The position numbers and the translations under genes are program-made. 64,000 nucleotides of DNA, taken from a virus. Under the pieces are notes generated by a model. The model was not told the DNA's origin. It did not search any database and saw nothing but the letters and a program-made list of their open reading frames with translations. The stretch covers positions 23,352-87,351 of the IMG/VR virus record IMGVR_UViG_3300047323_000138; one strand, given 5' to 3'. Below, piece by piece: positions 15,301 through 23,460 of this stretch (positions are counted from its first letter, which is position 1; each line of letters begins with the position of its first letter).

Positions 15301-15622
15301 TGGTAAACCTTATGACACTCAAACAGATATCCAAAAACTTGGTTGTTATTCTACAGATCACTGTGTAGGACCAATTGAAGTGGAAGACTTCGATCTTCTG
15401 CTGACAGGGCTTGGAACATTCGACACAAACGATTGCATTAGTCACGAAGACATGCGACATTTATTTAACAAGGCTGACAGTTGGGAAGAATGGATAACCT
15501 CACAGGTTGAACAAGAAGGGATTGAGAAATATAAGGCGTGGTATGCTAGAATGAATTCTCGCTGTGATCTACACCCTGAGTTGATTGAAGCTCATAATGA
15601 ATTATTTGGAGAGGAAGGATGA
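15281..15622 (+). CDS. 113-residue unknown protein with N-terminal Cys
   Basis: Starts MKVCCGSGKPYDTQTDIQKL. The rest is acidic and helical (DSWEEWITSQVEQEGIEKYK). The first CCGSGK is glycine-rich but is not a full P-loop. It overlaps the preceding gene by 20 bp and the next by 4 bp. Confidence 0.75.
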   Translation: MKVCCGSGKPYDTQTDIQKLGCYSTDHCVGPIEVEDFDLLLTGLGTFDTNDCISHEDMRHLFNKADSWEEWITSQVEQEGIEKYKAWYARMNSRCDLHPELIEAHNELFGEEG

Positions 15623-15765
15623 CACAAGAACAGAAAGAAGAGATTCTTAAACAGTACCTTCAATGGGTTGATCAAGTGTGTGATGATTTCCCTGAAAAGA
15701 TGCATTTCAACCCAGAGGAAATCGTTATGAAAGTGTTAGGGTTGGTGGAGGAATATTCTGAATGA
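15619..15765 (+). CDS. 48-residue acidic helical protein
   Basis: ATG overlaps the previous TGA (AAGGATGA). MTQEQKEEILKQYLQWVDQV, ending VEEYSE. The next ATG overlaps its stop. Unknown. Confidence 0.7.
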   Translation: MTQEQKEEILKQYLQWVDQVCDDFPEKMHFNPEEIVMKVLGLVEEYSE

Positions 15766-16010
15766 AGCAACAAGAGATTCAGAAGATCAGGGCTTTAGAT
15801 CCTACACAATGTAACGGGACTTTTGCGAGTGTACTCTTAGACCCCAACATTAACCAAGCACATTATGCAGAAGTGTTGTATTATTTGTTGAGTAAGGTGC
15901 TTGAAGAGAAATCGTATCTAGAACGCGTCAGTAATGCTATGACGCGAGTATTGCAGTCGAATGGGTTGCTGGATGAATTGAATAAATGTCTTGAGTTGGA
16001 GGAGAAATAA
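15762..16010 (+). CDS. 82-residue helical protein
   Basis: Mostly alpha-helical (NINQAHYAEVLYYLLSKVLE). No recognised domain. Coupled to both neighbours. Confidence 0.75.
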   Translation: MKQQEIQKIRALDPTQCNGTFASVLLDPNINQAHYAEVLYYLLSKVLEEKSYLERVSNAMTRVLQSNGLLDELNKCLELEEK

Positions 16011-16304
16011 GTGAAGATTAATTTTGAAGCTACAGCGGCAGAGTTGCAAGCAGCATATGGTGATGACTTTGATTGTACAAAGCCTATTGAAATCACATTT
16101 GGTAAAGAAACGTTTACTTGCTGGGTGACTAATTATGACTTGCGAAAAGAACATTGGAGGAATGAAACACTGATTCAAGTTCATTCTGAAGGACGTTCTA
16201 AGCGGCTACAGGATATTACTGATGCTAAGGATCTTGTGAACAAGACTAAAGAAGCTCACAAGGAAGCGCAGCGTAAACTGGCAGAGCTTCAGGAGGGTAA
16301 ATGA
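16011..16304 (+). CDS. 97-residue protein with C-terminal coiled coil
   Basis: GTG start right after the previous stop, with GGAGGAG upstream. Beta-rich front (IEITFGKETFTCWVTNYDLR) and a charged C-terminal helix (KTKEAHKEAQRKLAELQEGK). Unknown. Confidence 0.75.
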   Translation: MKINFEATAAELQAAYGDDFDCTKPIEITFGKETFTCWVTNYDLRKEHWRNETLIQVHSEGRSKRLQDITDAKDLVNKTKEAHKEAQRKLAELQEGK

Positions 16305-16531
16305 GAAAGTCTAATATGGAAGTGAGTGTGTCGTTCCTAGCCGGTACATCATTCCAAGACGCTTGCGAGGAAGCTAAGGGTTATGCAATAAAGAACAACC
16401 TTGCATACGTTCGGTTTGACTTTAATGGAATTCATTGTGCAATTAGTCAGCGAGCTGATGTTGACAAAGCTTATGATAAGTTCATGAATGCGCTTAAAAC
16501 TGAATCAAAGTATAAATTCTTTTGTGAATAA
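16301..16531 (+). CDS. 76-residue unknown protein
   Basis: Small alpha/beta protein (GYAIKNNLAYVRFDFNGIHC). Overlaps the previous gene by 4 bp. It is the last gene before the endonuclease at 16647. The 115 bp between them hold no supported feature. Confidence 0.75.
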   Translation: MRKSNMEVSVSFLAGTSFQDACEEAKGYAIKNNLAYVRFDFNGIHCAISQRADVDKAYDKFMNALKTESKYKFFCE

Positions 16532-16646
16532 ATATGTGAAGGATTTGTTTAGAAAAAGCTTTACAAAGCAACACAGGTGTGAGATTCTAGGTTCGTAGGA
16601 AATGTGAAGCAAAGAAAGGCGGTATAATTTAAATAACGTAAGTGAG

Positions 16647-17294
16647 GTGGTATCTTGGGCGCACGTGGGGGGCAGTCAAAAGGGTCGGACTGTTAATCGA
16701 CCTAAATTTGAAAAAGGATATAAGCGAACTAGACTTATCCAAGGTTTTGGTGTTAATGATGCTGATTATTCTTTGGGTAATAGTAAAGGAGACACTAAAT
16801 GCCCTATACATAAGAAGTGGTTAGATATGATTTATAGGTGCTATCGGCCAAATAATGAAGAAACGTCTTATAGGGACAAGACAGTCTCACTAAAGTGGAA
16901 GCGTTTCTCTGACTTTAAGATGTGGGTAGATATGCAAGTCTTTAGTAAAGAAATGGATTTAGATAAAGATATTCTAATCAAAGGTAACAAAGAGTATGGT
17001 CCAGATACTTGCGCATTTGTACCGGAATATGTAAACCTATCCATCAGTGGATTTAAATCTAAAGAAATAAACCCTTGGCCTATTGGTGTACATTGGTCAA
17101 CACACCTTAAAGGTCGACCCTTCGAATCGATGTGTCAGATTGGAGATAAAAGAAAACGACTAGGTAGGTTTGCAACTCCGGAAGAAGCTCATGCTGCATG
17201 GCAGCTAGGTAAAGTAGAGGCTTTAGAACTTGTTATTAATCGCTACGCAAAAGAGGAGTGTTTTCGTACAGACGTTGCAGATGCTTTGATGTGA
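16647..17294 (+). CDS. Putative homing endonuclease, LDKD family (copy 1)
   Basis: 215 residues from GTG 16647. The exact start is uncertain because no good ribosome site is visible. Middle part WLDMIYRCYRPN, KWKRFSDFKMWVDMQ, then MDLDKDILIKGNKEYGPDTC and FVPEYVN. The C-terminal part (IGVHWSTHLKG, LGRFATPEEAHAAWQLGKVE) is like an AP2-type DNA-binding fold. The 51843 and 58509 products share the whole layout. Widespread in phages as free-standing mobile genes. It lies between small early genes and phoH. Confidence 0.8.
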   Translation: MVSWAHVGGSQKGRTVNRPKFEKGYKRTRLIQGFGVNDADYSLGNSKGDTKCPIHKKWLDMIYRCYRPNNEETSYRDKTVSLKWKRFSDFKMWVDMQVFSKEMDLDKDILIKGNKEYGPDTCAFVPEYVNLSISGFKSKEINPWPIGVHWSTHLKGRPFESMCQIGDKRKRLGRFATPEEAHAAWQLGKVEALELVINRYAKEECFRTDVADALM

Positions 17295-17362
17295 AGAGTT
17301 TGGGATTTGAGGTTGGACCATGCAAACGGCGTAGAAACTAAATCATTGTAAGGAATTAAATT

Positions 17363-18109
17363 ATGGCAAAGCGTAGCTTGGAACAAACTGTTCAGAATCG
17401 TTGGGAAAAGAAAGCGGATGTTGGGCGTGTAATTAAAAGCAAGTTTCAAGATGAAAATTATCTTGCTGTTCCAGTTACCGCAAAGACTGAAGTTCAAAAA
17501 CAGTTCCTTAATGCGTTGAAAGAGTTTGATGTTGTAGTCTTTTCAGCTCCGGCTGGCGTAGGTAAGAGCTACCTTGCTATGAGCGAAGCTTCAGACTGGT
17601 TGAAGAAAGGACTTTACGATAAGATTACTTTGTCTCGTGCAGTAATCCCGATGGGTCGTAGTCTGGGTATGCTTCCTAATAATCTTCAGCAGAAGTTCGA
17701 ACCGTTTCTAATGCCTTTGTTGGAAGTATTGTGGAAACGTTACGGGAAAAGTTACTACGAAAATTGCTTGGCACTAGGTACTGTCGAATTGTTGGCGCCA
17801 GAATATGCTCGCGGTCGGTCGGTATCTGGGGTAATGATCATCGACGAAGTACAATGTATGGATCAGAATGAACTCTACACAATGCTTACTCGTATGGAGG
17901 CCGGTGCTAAGTTGATTCTCATCGGTGATGGCACTGGACACCAAACAGATATTAAAGGTGTCAATGGTATTGAGTGGCTTACTAAGTTTGTAGAGAAGAA
18001 TCCAGAACTTCAGAAGCATATTAAAGTAATTACAGCAACTAGCGAAGATATTGTTCGCGGTGGTTTGTGCAAAGCAATGGTTAAAGCCAAAGAAAAGGAG
18101 AGTAAATAA
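17363..18109 (+). CDS. phoH: PhoH-like ATPase
   Basis: 248 residues. Walker A SAPAGVGKSY (about 61-70) and Walker B MIIDEVQ (about 158-164), with the PhoH-type segments RAVIPMGRSLGMLPNN and MLTRMEAGAKLILIGDGTGH. PhoH-family proteins are RNA-acting P-loop ATPases or helicases that are common in phages. Their role in infection is unsettled. ATG follows AAGGAATTAAATT. The next gene, a ClpP-like protease, starts 1 bp after its stop, so they form one unit. Confidence 0.93.
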   Translation: MAKRSLEQTVQNRWEKKADVGRVIKSKFQDENYLAVPVTAKTEVQKQFLNALKEFDVVVFSAPAGVGKSYLAMSEASDWLKKGLYDKITLSRAVIPMGRSLGMLPNNLQQKFEPFLMPLLEVLWKRYGKSYYENCLALGTVELLAPEYARGRSVSGVMIIDEVQCMDQNELYTMLTRMEAGAKLILIGDGTGHQTDIKGVNGIEWLTKFVEKNPELQKHIKVITATSEDIVRGGLCKAMVKAKEKESK

Positions 18110-18110
18110 T

Positions 18111-18884
18111 ATGAAAAACGAAGATCTGATGTTGTTGCCACAGAAGTCCCGTATCTCGTCCAGTCACAATGGTGGTATGACTCACGTCATCCGAATTCAT
18201 GAGGATATCTCCGAGCCAAGTAACTGGAGCGATGAACTTGACTTGATTAACGGAGCATCTGAACAGGACACAATTGTATTAGACGTATGCTCGCCGGGTG
18301 GATATCTTGACACAGCAATGCTCTTTCATCGTTCATTGAATAGTTGTGCAGCACACACTGTTGCAATTATTGGTCCTGAATGTGCAAGTGCTGCCAGCGT
18401 GATTAGTTTGAGCTGTCGGGAATGGATTCTTGACGACACTTCAAGCCTAATGATTCACACATCGAGCTATTCACTCGGAGGAAAAGATACAGACATTCTG
18501 GAACATGCAAACTTCTCCCGTGGTCAGTTGAAGCGTCTTTATGAAAATGTGTATTCGGGCTTTCTCAGCCCAGATGACCTTAGCGATGTAATCAAAGGAA
18601 CACCATTTTACTTTGACGCGGAGAACATTGCTGACCGATTGGATAATTTGCAAGAATACCGTGCAAGCCTTCCTTGCCCTTGCGGTGATAGTAATTGTGG
18701 GAAGAATCCTCCAGTTGAAGACGAAGAAGACTTTGACGAAATGCCTTCGCTAGCCGACATCGTTGCCGGTGCAGTAAAAGATGGAATTGCAGCCTATGAG
18801 AAGTCTCGCCTTGCTGCCGAACGTAAAGCTTCTAAGCCAAAGGCTGCACCAAAAGCTACAAAAGTAATAGAAAAAGTCGAATAA
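18111..18884 (+). CDS. ClpP-like serine protease with C-terminal extension
   Basis: 257 residues from ATG 18111 (AAGGAG upstream). ClpP/crotonase fold signs: VLDVCSPGGYLDTAMLFHRS with the oxyanion SPGG, the nucleophile Ser in PECASAASVISL (about residues 89-92), and the catalytic His in LMIHTSS (about 116). The C-terminal 60 residues are unusual: a Cys cluster (CPCGDSNCGKN), an acidic stretch and an Ala/Lys-rich tail. In phages ClpP-like enzymes are either prohead proteases or non-structural. The location beside phoH in the early block favours the second. Confidence 0.88.
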   Translation: MKNEDLMLLPQKSRISSSHNGGMTHVIRIHEDISEPSNWSDELDLINGASEQDTIVLDVCSPGGYLDTAMLFHRSLNSCAAHTVAIIGPECASAASVISLSCREWILDDTSSLMIHTSSYSLGGKDTDILEHANFSRGQLKRLYENVYSGFLSPDDLSDVIKGTPFYFDAENIADRLDNLQEYRASLPCPCGDSNCGKNPPVEDEEDFDEMPSLADIVAGAVKDGIAAYEKSRLAAERKASKPKAAPKATKVIEKVE

Positions 18885-18889
18885 AGAGC

Positions 18890-18933
18890 TTGCATAGAAC
18901 CGATGTCCGGGCTTACAATAGACGGACATTAAC
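18890..18933 (+). promoter_or_regulatory. Rightward promoter with overlapping inverted repeat
   Basis: TTGCAT (18890-18895), 18 bp, TACAAT (18914-18919). ATGTCCG and CGGACAT, a 7-bp inverted repeat around the -10 box, could be an operator or a hairpin. It lies in the short gap after the protease gene. Confidence 0.45.
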
Positions 18934-18952
18934 AAACAAAGGAGAGCATATT

Positions 18953-19165
18953 ATGGGTGAATTTTTCGGATGTATGTTTATACTTGCTGTAGTTATTATA
19001 ACGACAGTCTCTAACACAACATTCCGCTTTGATGCAAACGAAACAGTGAAGATGTTGAATGAAGTTTGTATTAAGAATAGTGGGATTGAATTCTCAAAGA
19101 TTGATGTTGACTCGTGGCAGTTCAAATGTAAAGATGGTGCAAGTTTTGTGGTCAAGCGCCCATGA
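18953..19165 (+). CDS. Membrane-anchored or exported 70-residue protein
   Basis: ATG 18953 follows AGGAGAG. Hydrophobic N-terminus (FFGCMFILAVVIITTV), then a soluble domain with two Cys (NEVCIKNSG, WQFKCKDG), which suggests a periplasmic disulfide. Unknown role. Confidence 0.75.
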   Translation: MGEFFGCMFILAVVIITTVSNTTFRFDANETVKMLNEVCIKNSGIEFSKIDVDSWQFKCKDGASFVVKRP

Positions 19166-19284
19166 ACGACTACGAATACAATGATCAACAAGAAGACTTA
19201 GCTTGTTTGAATGAACCAGTATTTGATATTGACCCATATATCTATCTAGAATACGATTTGGAATATATGCAAGGAGAAATGTAA
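19162..19284 (+). CDS. 40-residue very acidic protein
   Basis: ATG overlaps the previous stop. MNDYEYNDQQEDLACLNEPV then Asp/Tyr-rich. The stop overlaps the next ATG (TAATG). Strongly acidic small proteins often mimic DNA, but that is speculation here. Confidence 0.65.
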   Translation: MNDYEYNDQQEDLACLNEPVFDIDPYIYLEYDLEYMQGEM

Positions 19285-19568
19285 TGACAAATGAAATTAT
19301 CAGCAAGTTTATTGAACATCTAGTAAAACCAGATATGTTTCTTGAAGAAATTTGGTTTGAAGATAAATATGGAAATGTCCACTGGAATGGTGAAAACAAT
19401 ATTGACGACCTGATAAATGGAGATGGGGATACCTACTCTGGCGATATCCGTACAGAAGTAGTTGAGATAGATGGTTTTGCGCTATACACTATGGGTGATG
19501 ACTGTGGTGGTGAAGGGCAGCTGATCTTTAAACTTAGTAATAAAATTGACCCAAAGGATTACGAATGA
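19284..19568 (+). CDS. Paralogue family member A (TYS/DGFxxYT family)
   Basis: 94 residues. Shares INGDGDTYSGDI, VEIDGFALYTMGDDCGGEG and a final IFKL-type strand with the products at 36816-37091 and 54633-54944. All three are acidic and about the same length. Function unknown, but three copies spread over both early blocks point to a useful, duplicated role. Confidence 0.8.
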   Translation: MTNEIISKFIEHLVKPDMFLEEIWFEDKYGNVHWNGENNIDDLINGDGDTYSGDIRTEVVEIDGFALYTMGDDCGGEGQLIFKLSNKIDPKDYE

Positions 19569-19708
19569 ATTACGAAAACAACGAAGTAGTTATTGAAGGT
19601 TTGGAAAGTTCGATGAACACTTGGATCTTGTCTGATGAGAATGATGTACGAGATACGTTTGGAGAAGACCTAGTATCTGCTGTAAAGGAAGCACTAGATG
19701 AGCAGTGA
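19565..19708 (+). CDS. 47-residue acidic protein
   Basis: ATG overlaps the previous stop by 4 bp. MNYENNEVVIEGLESSMNTW, then a helix (FGEDLVSAVKEALDEQ). Overlaps the next gene by 11 bp. Unknown. Confidence 0.65.
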   Translation: MNYENNEVVIEGLESSMNTWILSDENDVRDTFGEDLVSAVKEALDEQ

Positions 19709-19820
19709 TTACGACAGGTGGCTTGAAGAGGGTGATTATTATCTAGATGAAATTTATGTTCCTGAAGAAGACTGGAATGATTACGAACCGAATGAATATC
19801 CAGATGAGGATTGTGATTAA
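19698..19820 (+). CDS. 40-residue very acidic protein
   Basis: MSSDYDRWLEEGDYYLDEIY, then more Asp/Glu/Tyr, resembling the 19162 product in composition. The TAA overlaps the next ATG. Unknown. Confidence 0.6.
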   Translation: MSSDYDRWLEEGDYYLDEIYVPEEDWNDYEPNEYPDEDCD

Positions 19821-20032
19821 TGGAAGAGCCTGTTGGTCCACTTTGTGGGAAAGTAAATAAAATCATCCCTCACATCCCTTATTACTTAGCCGAAGGAAAC
19901 GTTGTACAAAAGAAATGGACAGAACCTTTCGTAGACAGAGTTGGAAACAAAGCAATACTTACAAAAGTAGAAGTGCTTACGAAGAAAGGTAAGTTGGTGG
20001 AGTATGTTATTCAAGTGGCTTGGGAGAATTGA
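19820..20032 (+). CDS. 70-residue unknown protein
   Basis: Starts MEEPVGPLCGKVNKIIPHIP. Beta-rich C-terminus (AILTKVEVLTKKGKLVEYVI). Coupled to the previous gene by a 1-bp overlap. Confidence 0.7.
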   Translation: MEEPVGPLCGKVNKIIPHIPYYLAEGNVVQKKWTEPFVDRVGNKAILTKVEVLTKKGKLVEYVIQVAWEN

Positions 20033-20036
20033 GATA

Positions 20037-20324
20037 ATGGTTAAAGAAAAAGATATTGATGTTGTAATTGTTTCCTTTACAGACTACACTTCATATGACT
20101 TTGTTGAGCCGGGGACTTATTTCAGTGTTAGTGCAATGCAGGATTATTATTTCTACAAAACATCCGACAGAGCTGCTGCCCAGTTAAAATGTGACGAAAT
20201 CTTTGGCCCAAATCGTTACGTGGTCAAAACGTCAAAGATTATAAAGACTAAATCTAAACTAGAGTCAGGAGGCCAGAGCGTTTACGCGACGGCAACAACT
20301 AAAGGTCAAAAGAAGTATAACTAG
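20037..20324 (+). CDS. Unknown phage protein
   Basis: 95 residues from ATG 20037, the start nearest the previous stop. Contains YYFYKTSDRAAAQLKCDEIF and GPNRYVVKTS, a pattern seen in small phage proteins of unknown role. Ends ATTKGQKKYN. No membrane segment. Confidence 0.75.
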   Translation: MVKEKDIDVVIVSFTDYTSYDFVEPGTYFSVSAMQDYYFYKTSDRAAAQLKCDEIFGPNRYVVKTSKIIKTKSKLESGGQSVYATATTKGQKKYN

Positions 20325-20333
20325 GGTGGGATT

Positions 20334-20837
20334 ATGGCAACAACACACGGAATGTCTGAGACGAAGGTGTACTTCTCTTGGTGGGAAATGAAAAGACGTT
20401 GCACCAATGACAGTAGGTCCGAATTTGTAAACTACGGAGGAAGAGGGATCAACTTTCCAGAGAAATGGCTAACATTCGAAGGTTTCTGGGAGGATATGGG
20501 TGATACTTACTCACTCGGATTAACCTTGGAAAGAAAGGATGTTAATGGAAGCTACTCTAAAGAAAATTGTGAGTGGATACCACTAGAAGAGCAGGCTAAG
20601 AATAAAAGAGCTTATAAAAGTAACACAGTGGGTTTAGGAGGGTGTTGTCTTTTTGAGTCTAGGGGGAGAGTTTACTTGCGGGCGAGAATTCAAGACTCGA
20701 CAACAAAGAAAAGAGTAAGTAAACTTTATAATCTAGCAAAGGTGCATATCTCAGAGGCAATAATTCTTGCAGAAGAGTGGTTGAAAGTTAATCGTCTGCA
20801 AATGGGATATAAAGAGGGTCACGGCAGTGAAGGATAA
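20334..20837 (+). CDS. HNH/AP2 homing endonuclease
   Basis: 167 residues. HNH-type core: TKVYFSWWEMKRRCTN, NYGGRGINFPEKW, LTLERKDVNGSYSKENCEWI. Then an AP2-like stretch (NTVGLGGCCLFESRGRVYLR). Same class as the genes at 1-533 and 34482-35177. The C-terminus overlaps the start of the dCMP deaminase gene by 11 bp, so the element is inserted tightly upstream of that gene. Confidence 0.88.
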   Translation: MATTHGMSETKVYFSWWEMKRRCTNDSRSEFVNYGGRGINFPEKWLTFEGFWEDMGDTYSLGLTLERKDVNGSYSKENCEWIPLEEQAKNKRAYKSNTVGLGGCCLFESRGRVYLRARIQDSTTKKRVSKLYNLAKVHISEAIILAEEWLKVNRLQMGYKEGHGSEG

Positions 20838-21231
20838 ACACATTCAAGCCTGCATGAAATGTGCTGAAGCTTGGGCTGAATGTTCTTCAGCAGAACGCCT
20901 AAAGGTTGGTGCAATTGCGTATAAGAATGGTCATATTATCGCAGAGGGGTATAATGGACTCCCAAGCTCAATGCAAGGCTCTTGTGAGGATGAACACGGA
21001 CATACAAAATCAGAAGTTACTCATGCAGAAGATAACCTTTTGAGAAAGCTGACTCGTAGCACAGAAAGCAGTGTTGGTGCCTACATCTTCATCACTCATG
21101 CTGCCTGTAAAAATTGTTCAATTAAAATTGTTGACGCAGGCATCACAAAAGTCTACTATCGTAATGAGTATCGCAGCACTGAAGGATTAGAATATCTTCG
21201 TGCAAACAATATTGAAGTAATTAAAATTTAA
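20827..21231 (+). CDS. dCMP / cytidine deaminase family enzyme
   Basis: 134 residues, GTG start inside the end of the endonuclease gene. Zinc site HAEDN (about residue 67) with ACKNCSIKI (about 96-99), and substrate-side PSSMQGSCED. Expected reaction: dCMP to dUMP plus ammonia, which feeds thymidylate synthesis by the phage ThyX at 59846. AERLKVGAIAYKNGHIIAEG is typical of the N-terminal strands. Confidence 0.9.
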   Translation: MKDKHIQACMKCAEAWAECSSAERLKVGAIAYKNGHIIAEGYNGLPSSMQGSCEDEHGHTKSEVTHAEDNLLRKLTRSTESSVGAYIFITHAACKNCSIKIVDAGITKVYYRNEYRSTEGLEYLRANNIEVIKI

Positions 21232-21242
21232 AGGAGAACAAA

Positions 21243-21668
21243 ATGAGAACCAATGAATCGTTGTGGGCGGCAGAAGACATTGTAGACACTAAACATCTCC
21301 AATTCTTCAGTCTGTGTCAAGTAATGCGTGCCTTACATTATGACTATGTAGAATATCGGTCTTGTGCATCTCGATTTGAGAGCAAACACTATTCCAATAA
21401 AGGTCGTGAAGTAATCTCAATCTCTAAAGCTGTAAAATTATATAATGGTGACACAGCTAAATGTGTATTTGGTCGTCCTCCCAGTCACCTAACAATCTGG
21501 AGCTTTAACGACTATCAAGTTGCACAGGCTAAGGCTGCACGTATTGTCAAGAAAGTTAAGATCCAGCATTGTCGTGCTACAAATACTCTGATTATTCAAG
21601 ACCACCGAGTAGAGTTCGTTCTTCCTTCATTCTCAAAGTTGTTTCTCAATAATAAGTATTTAGGGTGA
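21243..21668 (+). CDS. 141-residue unknown protein
   Basis: ATG after AAGGAGAAC. Basic (KAARIVKKVKIQHCRATNTL). No motif recognised. Its charge might suit nucleic-acid binding. Confidence 0.75.
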   Translation: MRTNESLWAAEDIVDTKHLQFFSLCQVMRALHYDYVEYRSCASRFESKHYSNKGREVISISKAVKLYNGDTAKCVFGRPPSHLTIWSFNDYQVAQAKAARIVKKVKIQHCRATNTLIIQDHRVEFVLPSFSKLFLNNKYLG

Positions 21669-21671
21669 CCC

Positions 21672-21860
21672 ATGAATCGCTCAATCATATACGTTTGGTC
21701 ATCAGGATTTTGGCTTTATGGTGTAGACTACCATCACGGTACGCATTCAGCTCTGGGTAAGTATCAAGAAGTTATTATTGGCGAGGGGTGGCATAAACAA
21801 GAGATTACTTTGATGGTGAATGATTTCATTGAAGAGAATCTATTGATGTGGGAAGATTGA
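21672..21860 (+). CDS. 62-residue unknown protein
   Basis: MNRSIIYVWSSGFWLYGVDY, aromatic-rich. Last gene before a strong terminator. Start 3 bp after the previous stop. Confidence 0.7.
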   Translation: MNRSIIYVWSSGFWLYGVDYHHGTHSALGKYQEVIIGEGWHKQEITLMVNDFIEENLLMWED

Positions 21861-21871
21861 TAAGAATTTAT

Positions 21872-21905
21872 AAGGACTCTGGCGCTTGCTTGAGTCCTTT
21901 TCTTT
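21872..21905 (+). terminator. Rho-independent terminator
   Basis: AAGGACTC (21872-21879) pairs with GAGTCCTT (21892-21899), 12-nt loop, followed by TTCTTTT. It closes the 12.8-21.86 kb operon. The next promoter -35 box lies in its loop and stem. Confidence 0.85.
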
Positions 21906-21914
21906 TGCCATAAT
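21886..21914 (+). promoter_or_regulatory. Promoter nested in the terminator
   Basis: TTGCTT (21886-21891), 17 bp, CATAAT (21909-21914). The -35 box lies in the loop and the spacer covers the 3' arm and U-run of the terminator, so one 43-bp segment ends one operon and starts the next. Confidence 0.55.
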
Positions 21915-21938
21915 GAATCACAAATTAAAGGAGGCTAC

Positions 21939-22442
21939 ATGGCTAACGTATGGTTCACATCAGATTTACATTTAGGTCACAAAAACATTGCTAACTTCCG
22001 CACTCAGTTTGAATCTGAACTACACCACCGAGAAGTTATCAAAGAGAACTACCACAAGGTTGTAACGAAACGAGATAAAGTGTTCTTCTTAGGTGATGTT
22101 GCATTCACACAGGAAACCCTTGAGGATGTCAGCACTTGGGTTGCTGAGAAGAGGGTGTTAATTGTTGGTAATCACTGTACAGATCAGGTGAGTATGAAAG
22201 AAGTGGTTAAACACTTTGATGAAGTGTACAGTCTAAAGAAGTACAAGGAGTTCTGGTTATCTCATGCACCTATCCACCCACAGGAGTTACGAGGTAAGTA
22301 TAACTTACATGGTCATATGCACTTTGAGACAGTAGACGATCCTCGTTACTTGAATTTGTGTCTTGAACATACTGATTACACACCAATTGACTTGAGTGAA
22401 GTTCGCAAACGACTCAATATTACTGAAAAGGTTTACAAATGA
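21939..22442 (+). CDS. Metallophosphoesterase
   Basis: 167 residues with the full calcineurin-type motif series: DLHLGH (about 9-14), GDVAF (about 51), GNHC (about 76, normally GNHD), SHAPIHP and GHMH near the C-terminus. Short phage versions of this type are predicted phosphodiesterases or phosphatases. Substrate not known. The Cys in GNHC is an unusual replacement. Confidence 0.88.
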   Translation: MANVWFTSDLHLGHKNIANFRTQFESELHHREVIKENYHKVVTKRDKVFFLGDVAFTQETLEDVSTWVAEKRVLIVGNHCTDQVSMKEVVKHFDEVYSLKKYKEFWLSHAPIHPQELRGKYNLHGHMHFETVDDPRYLNLCLEHTDYTPIDLSEVRKRLNITEKVYK

Positions 22443-22639
22443 CACCAGACAAAATCAAGAAACAAATAGAACTGCTCTGCTCGGACCTTGAGCGCTGCGA
22501 TAAACGTTGCCGTAAGATATCCAAAGCAATCGGCCTAGAAGATAATCATCTTATTTCTTGGGCTAGGAAAGAGGCTGAGAGTGTGTTAGAGTATATTGAA
22601 TTGTTGAAGGAGAAAGAAGGTGCTGATAAAGAGATTTAA
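22439..22639 (+). CDS. 66-residue charged helical protein
   Basis: Lys/Glu-rich (MTPDKIKKQIELLCSDLERC), probably a helical hairpin. Overlaps the neighbours on both sides, between two phosphatase genes. Unknown. Confidence 0.7.
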   Translation: MTPDKIKKQIELLCSDLERCDKRCRKISKAIGLEDNHLISWARKEAESVLEYIELLKEKEGADKEI

Positions 22640-23291
22640 AGAAAATACTGCCGGAAGGGACTTCTTCACAACAGATATACATGGTTGCTTTGACCTGTTG
22701 CATGAACAAATGAGGCTACATGCTTTTGATACAACCAAGGATAGATTGTTTGTAGGAGGGGACAACGCGGACAGGGGTCCATATTCAGACACAGTATTAG
22801 ATTACATCTATGAACCTTGGTTTCACAGTATTAGATCTAACCATGAAGAGATGCTAATCACTGCTTTTGAGAATCCAACAAGCCGTAACGCTTATGAGAT
22901 GCTCTATTGTAATGGTGGTGAATGGTTCTATGATTGTACACATGAGAAGCAGAAAGCTATCTATGAGGCTTTCAAGTCTTTACCATTAGCAATTGAAATT
23001 GAAAATCCTCAAGGCCTGATCGGTATCATACATGCCCAAGTTCCTATGGATGATTGGGAAAAGTTTAGAGGCATGTCTGAACAGGATCTTTACTGGAGTG
23101 GGTACGCTATTGCACAATGGTCGAGAACCAAGTATGATAAACAAGATGTAACAGATGTGAAGGGTTTGTATAAGTGTTTCGTGGGACATAGCCCAACTAA
23201 CTCAGGCGAGGTTGAACAATTAGGTAACACTTACTACTCGGATCTGGGCAGCTTCTTTCGAGATAAAATATCTTTCATTGAGATCAACTAA
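22620..23291 (+). CDS. Serine/threonine protein phosphatase-like metallophosphatase
   Basis: 223 residues, GTG start at 22620 (AAGGAGAAAGAAG upstream). PPP-type motifs: DIHGC (about 19-23), GGDNADRGP (about 42-50), RSNHEEM (about 69-75), a late His in GIIHAQVP, and VGHSPT. Closest known type is the lambda-like protein phosphatase of phages, which dephosphorylates phosphoproteins or cyclic nucleotides in vitro. GGDNADRG replaces the usual GDxxDRG with an Asn. It is coupled to a second phosphatase gene upstream. Confidence 0.9.
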   Translation: MLIKRFKENTAGRDFFTTDIHGCFDLLHEQMRLHAFDTTKDRLFVGGDNADRGPYSDTVLDYIYEPWFHSIRSNHEEMLITAFENPTSRNAYEMLYCNGGEWFYDCTHEKQKAIYEAFKSLPLAIEIENPQGLIGIIHAQVPMDDWEKFRGMSEQDLYWSGYAIAQWSRTKYDKQDVTDVKGLYKCFVGHSPTNSGEVEQLGNTYYSDLGSFFRDKISFIEIN

Positions 23292-23292
23292 A

Positions 23293-23460
23293 ATGACACA
23301 AGAACAATATTACCTTCTAGAACGACTACGTACAAACCTCCTAGACGCTGCATCTGAGCTAGAACTTCTAGGCAAACTGCCAAGGTTTACACAGAATATT
23401 GATTGGATGTTGGATGAACTTGAAGAGTATATTAAATTGCAGAAGGAGGTTGATAAATGA
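23293..23460 (+). CDS. 55-residue acidic helical protein
   Basis: ATG 23293, one base after the phosphatase stop. MTQEQYYLLERLRTNLLDAA and a second helix. Unknown. Confidence 0.65.
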   Translation: MTQEQYYLLERLRTNLLDAASELELLGKLPRFTQNIDWMLDELEEYIKLQKEVDK

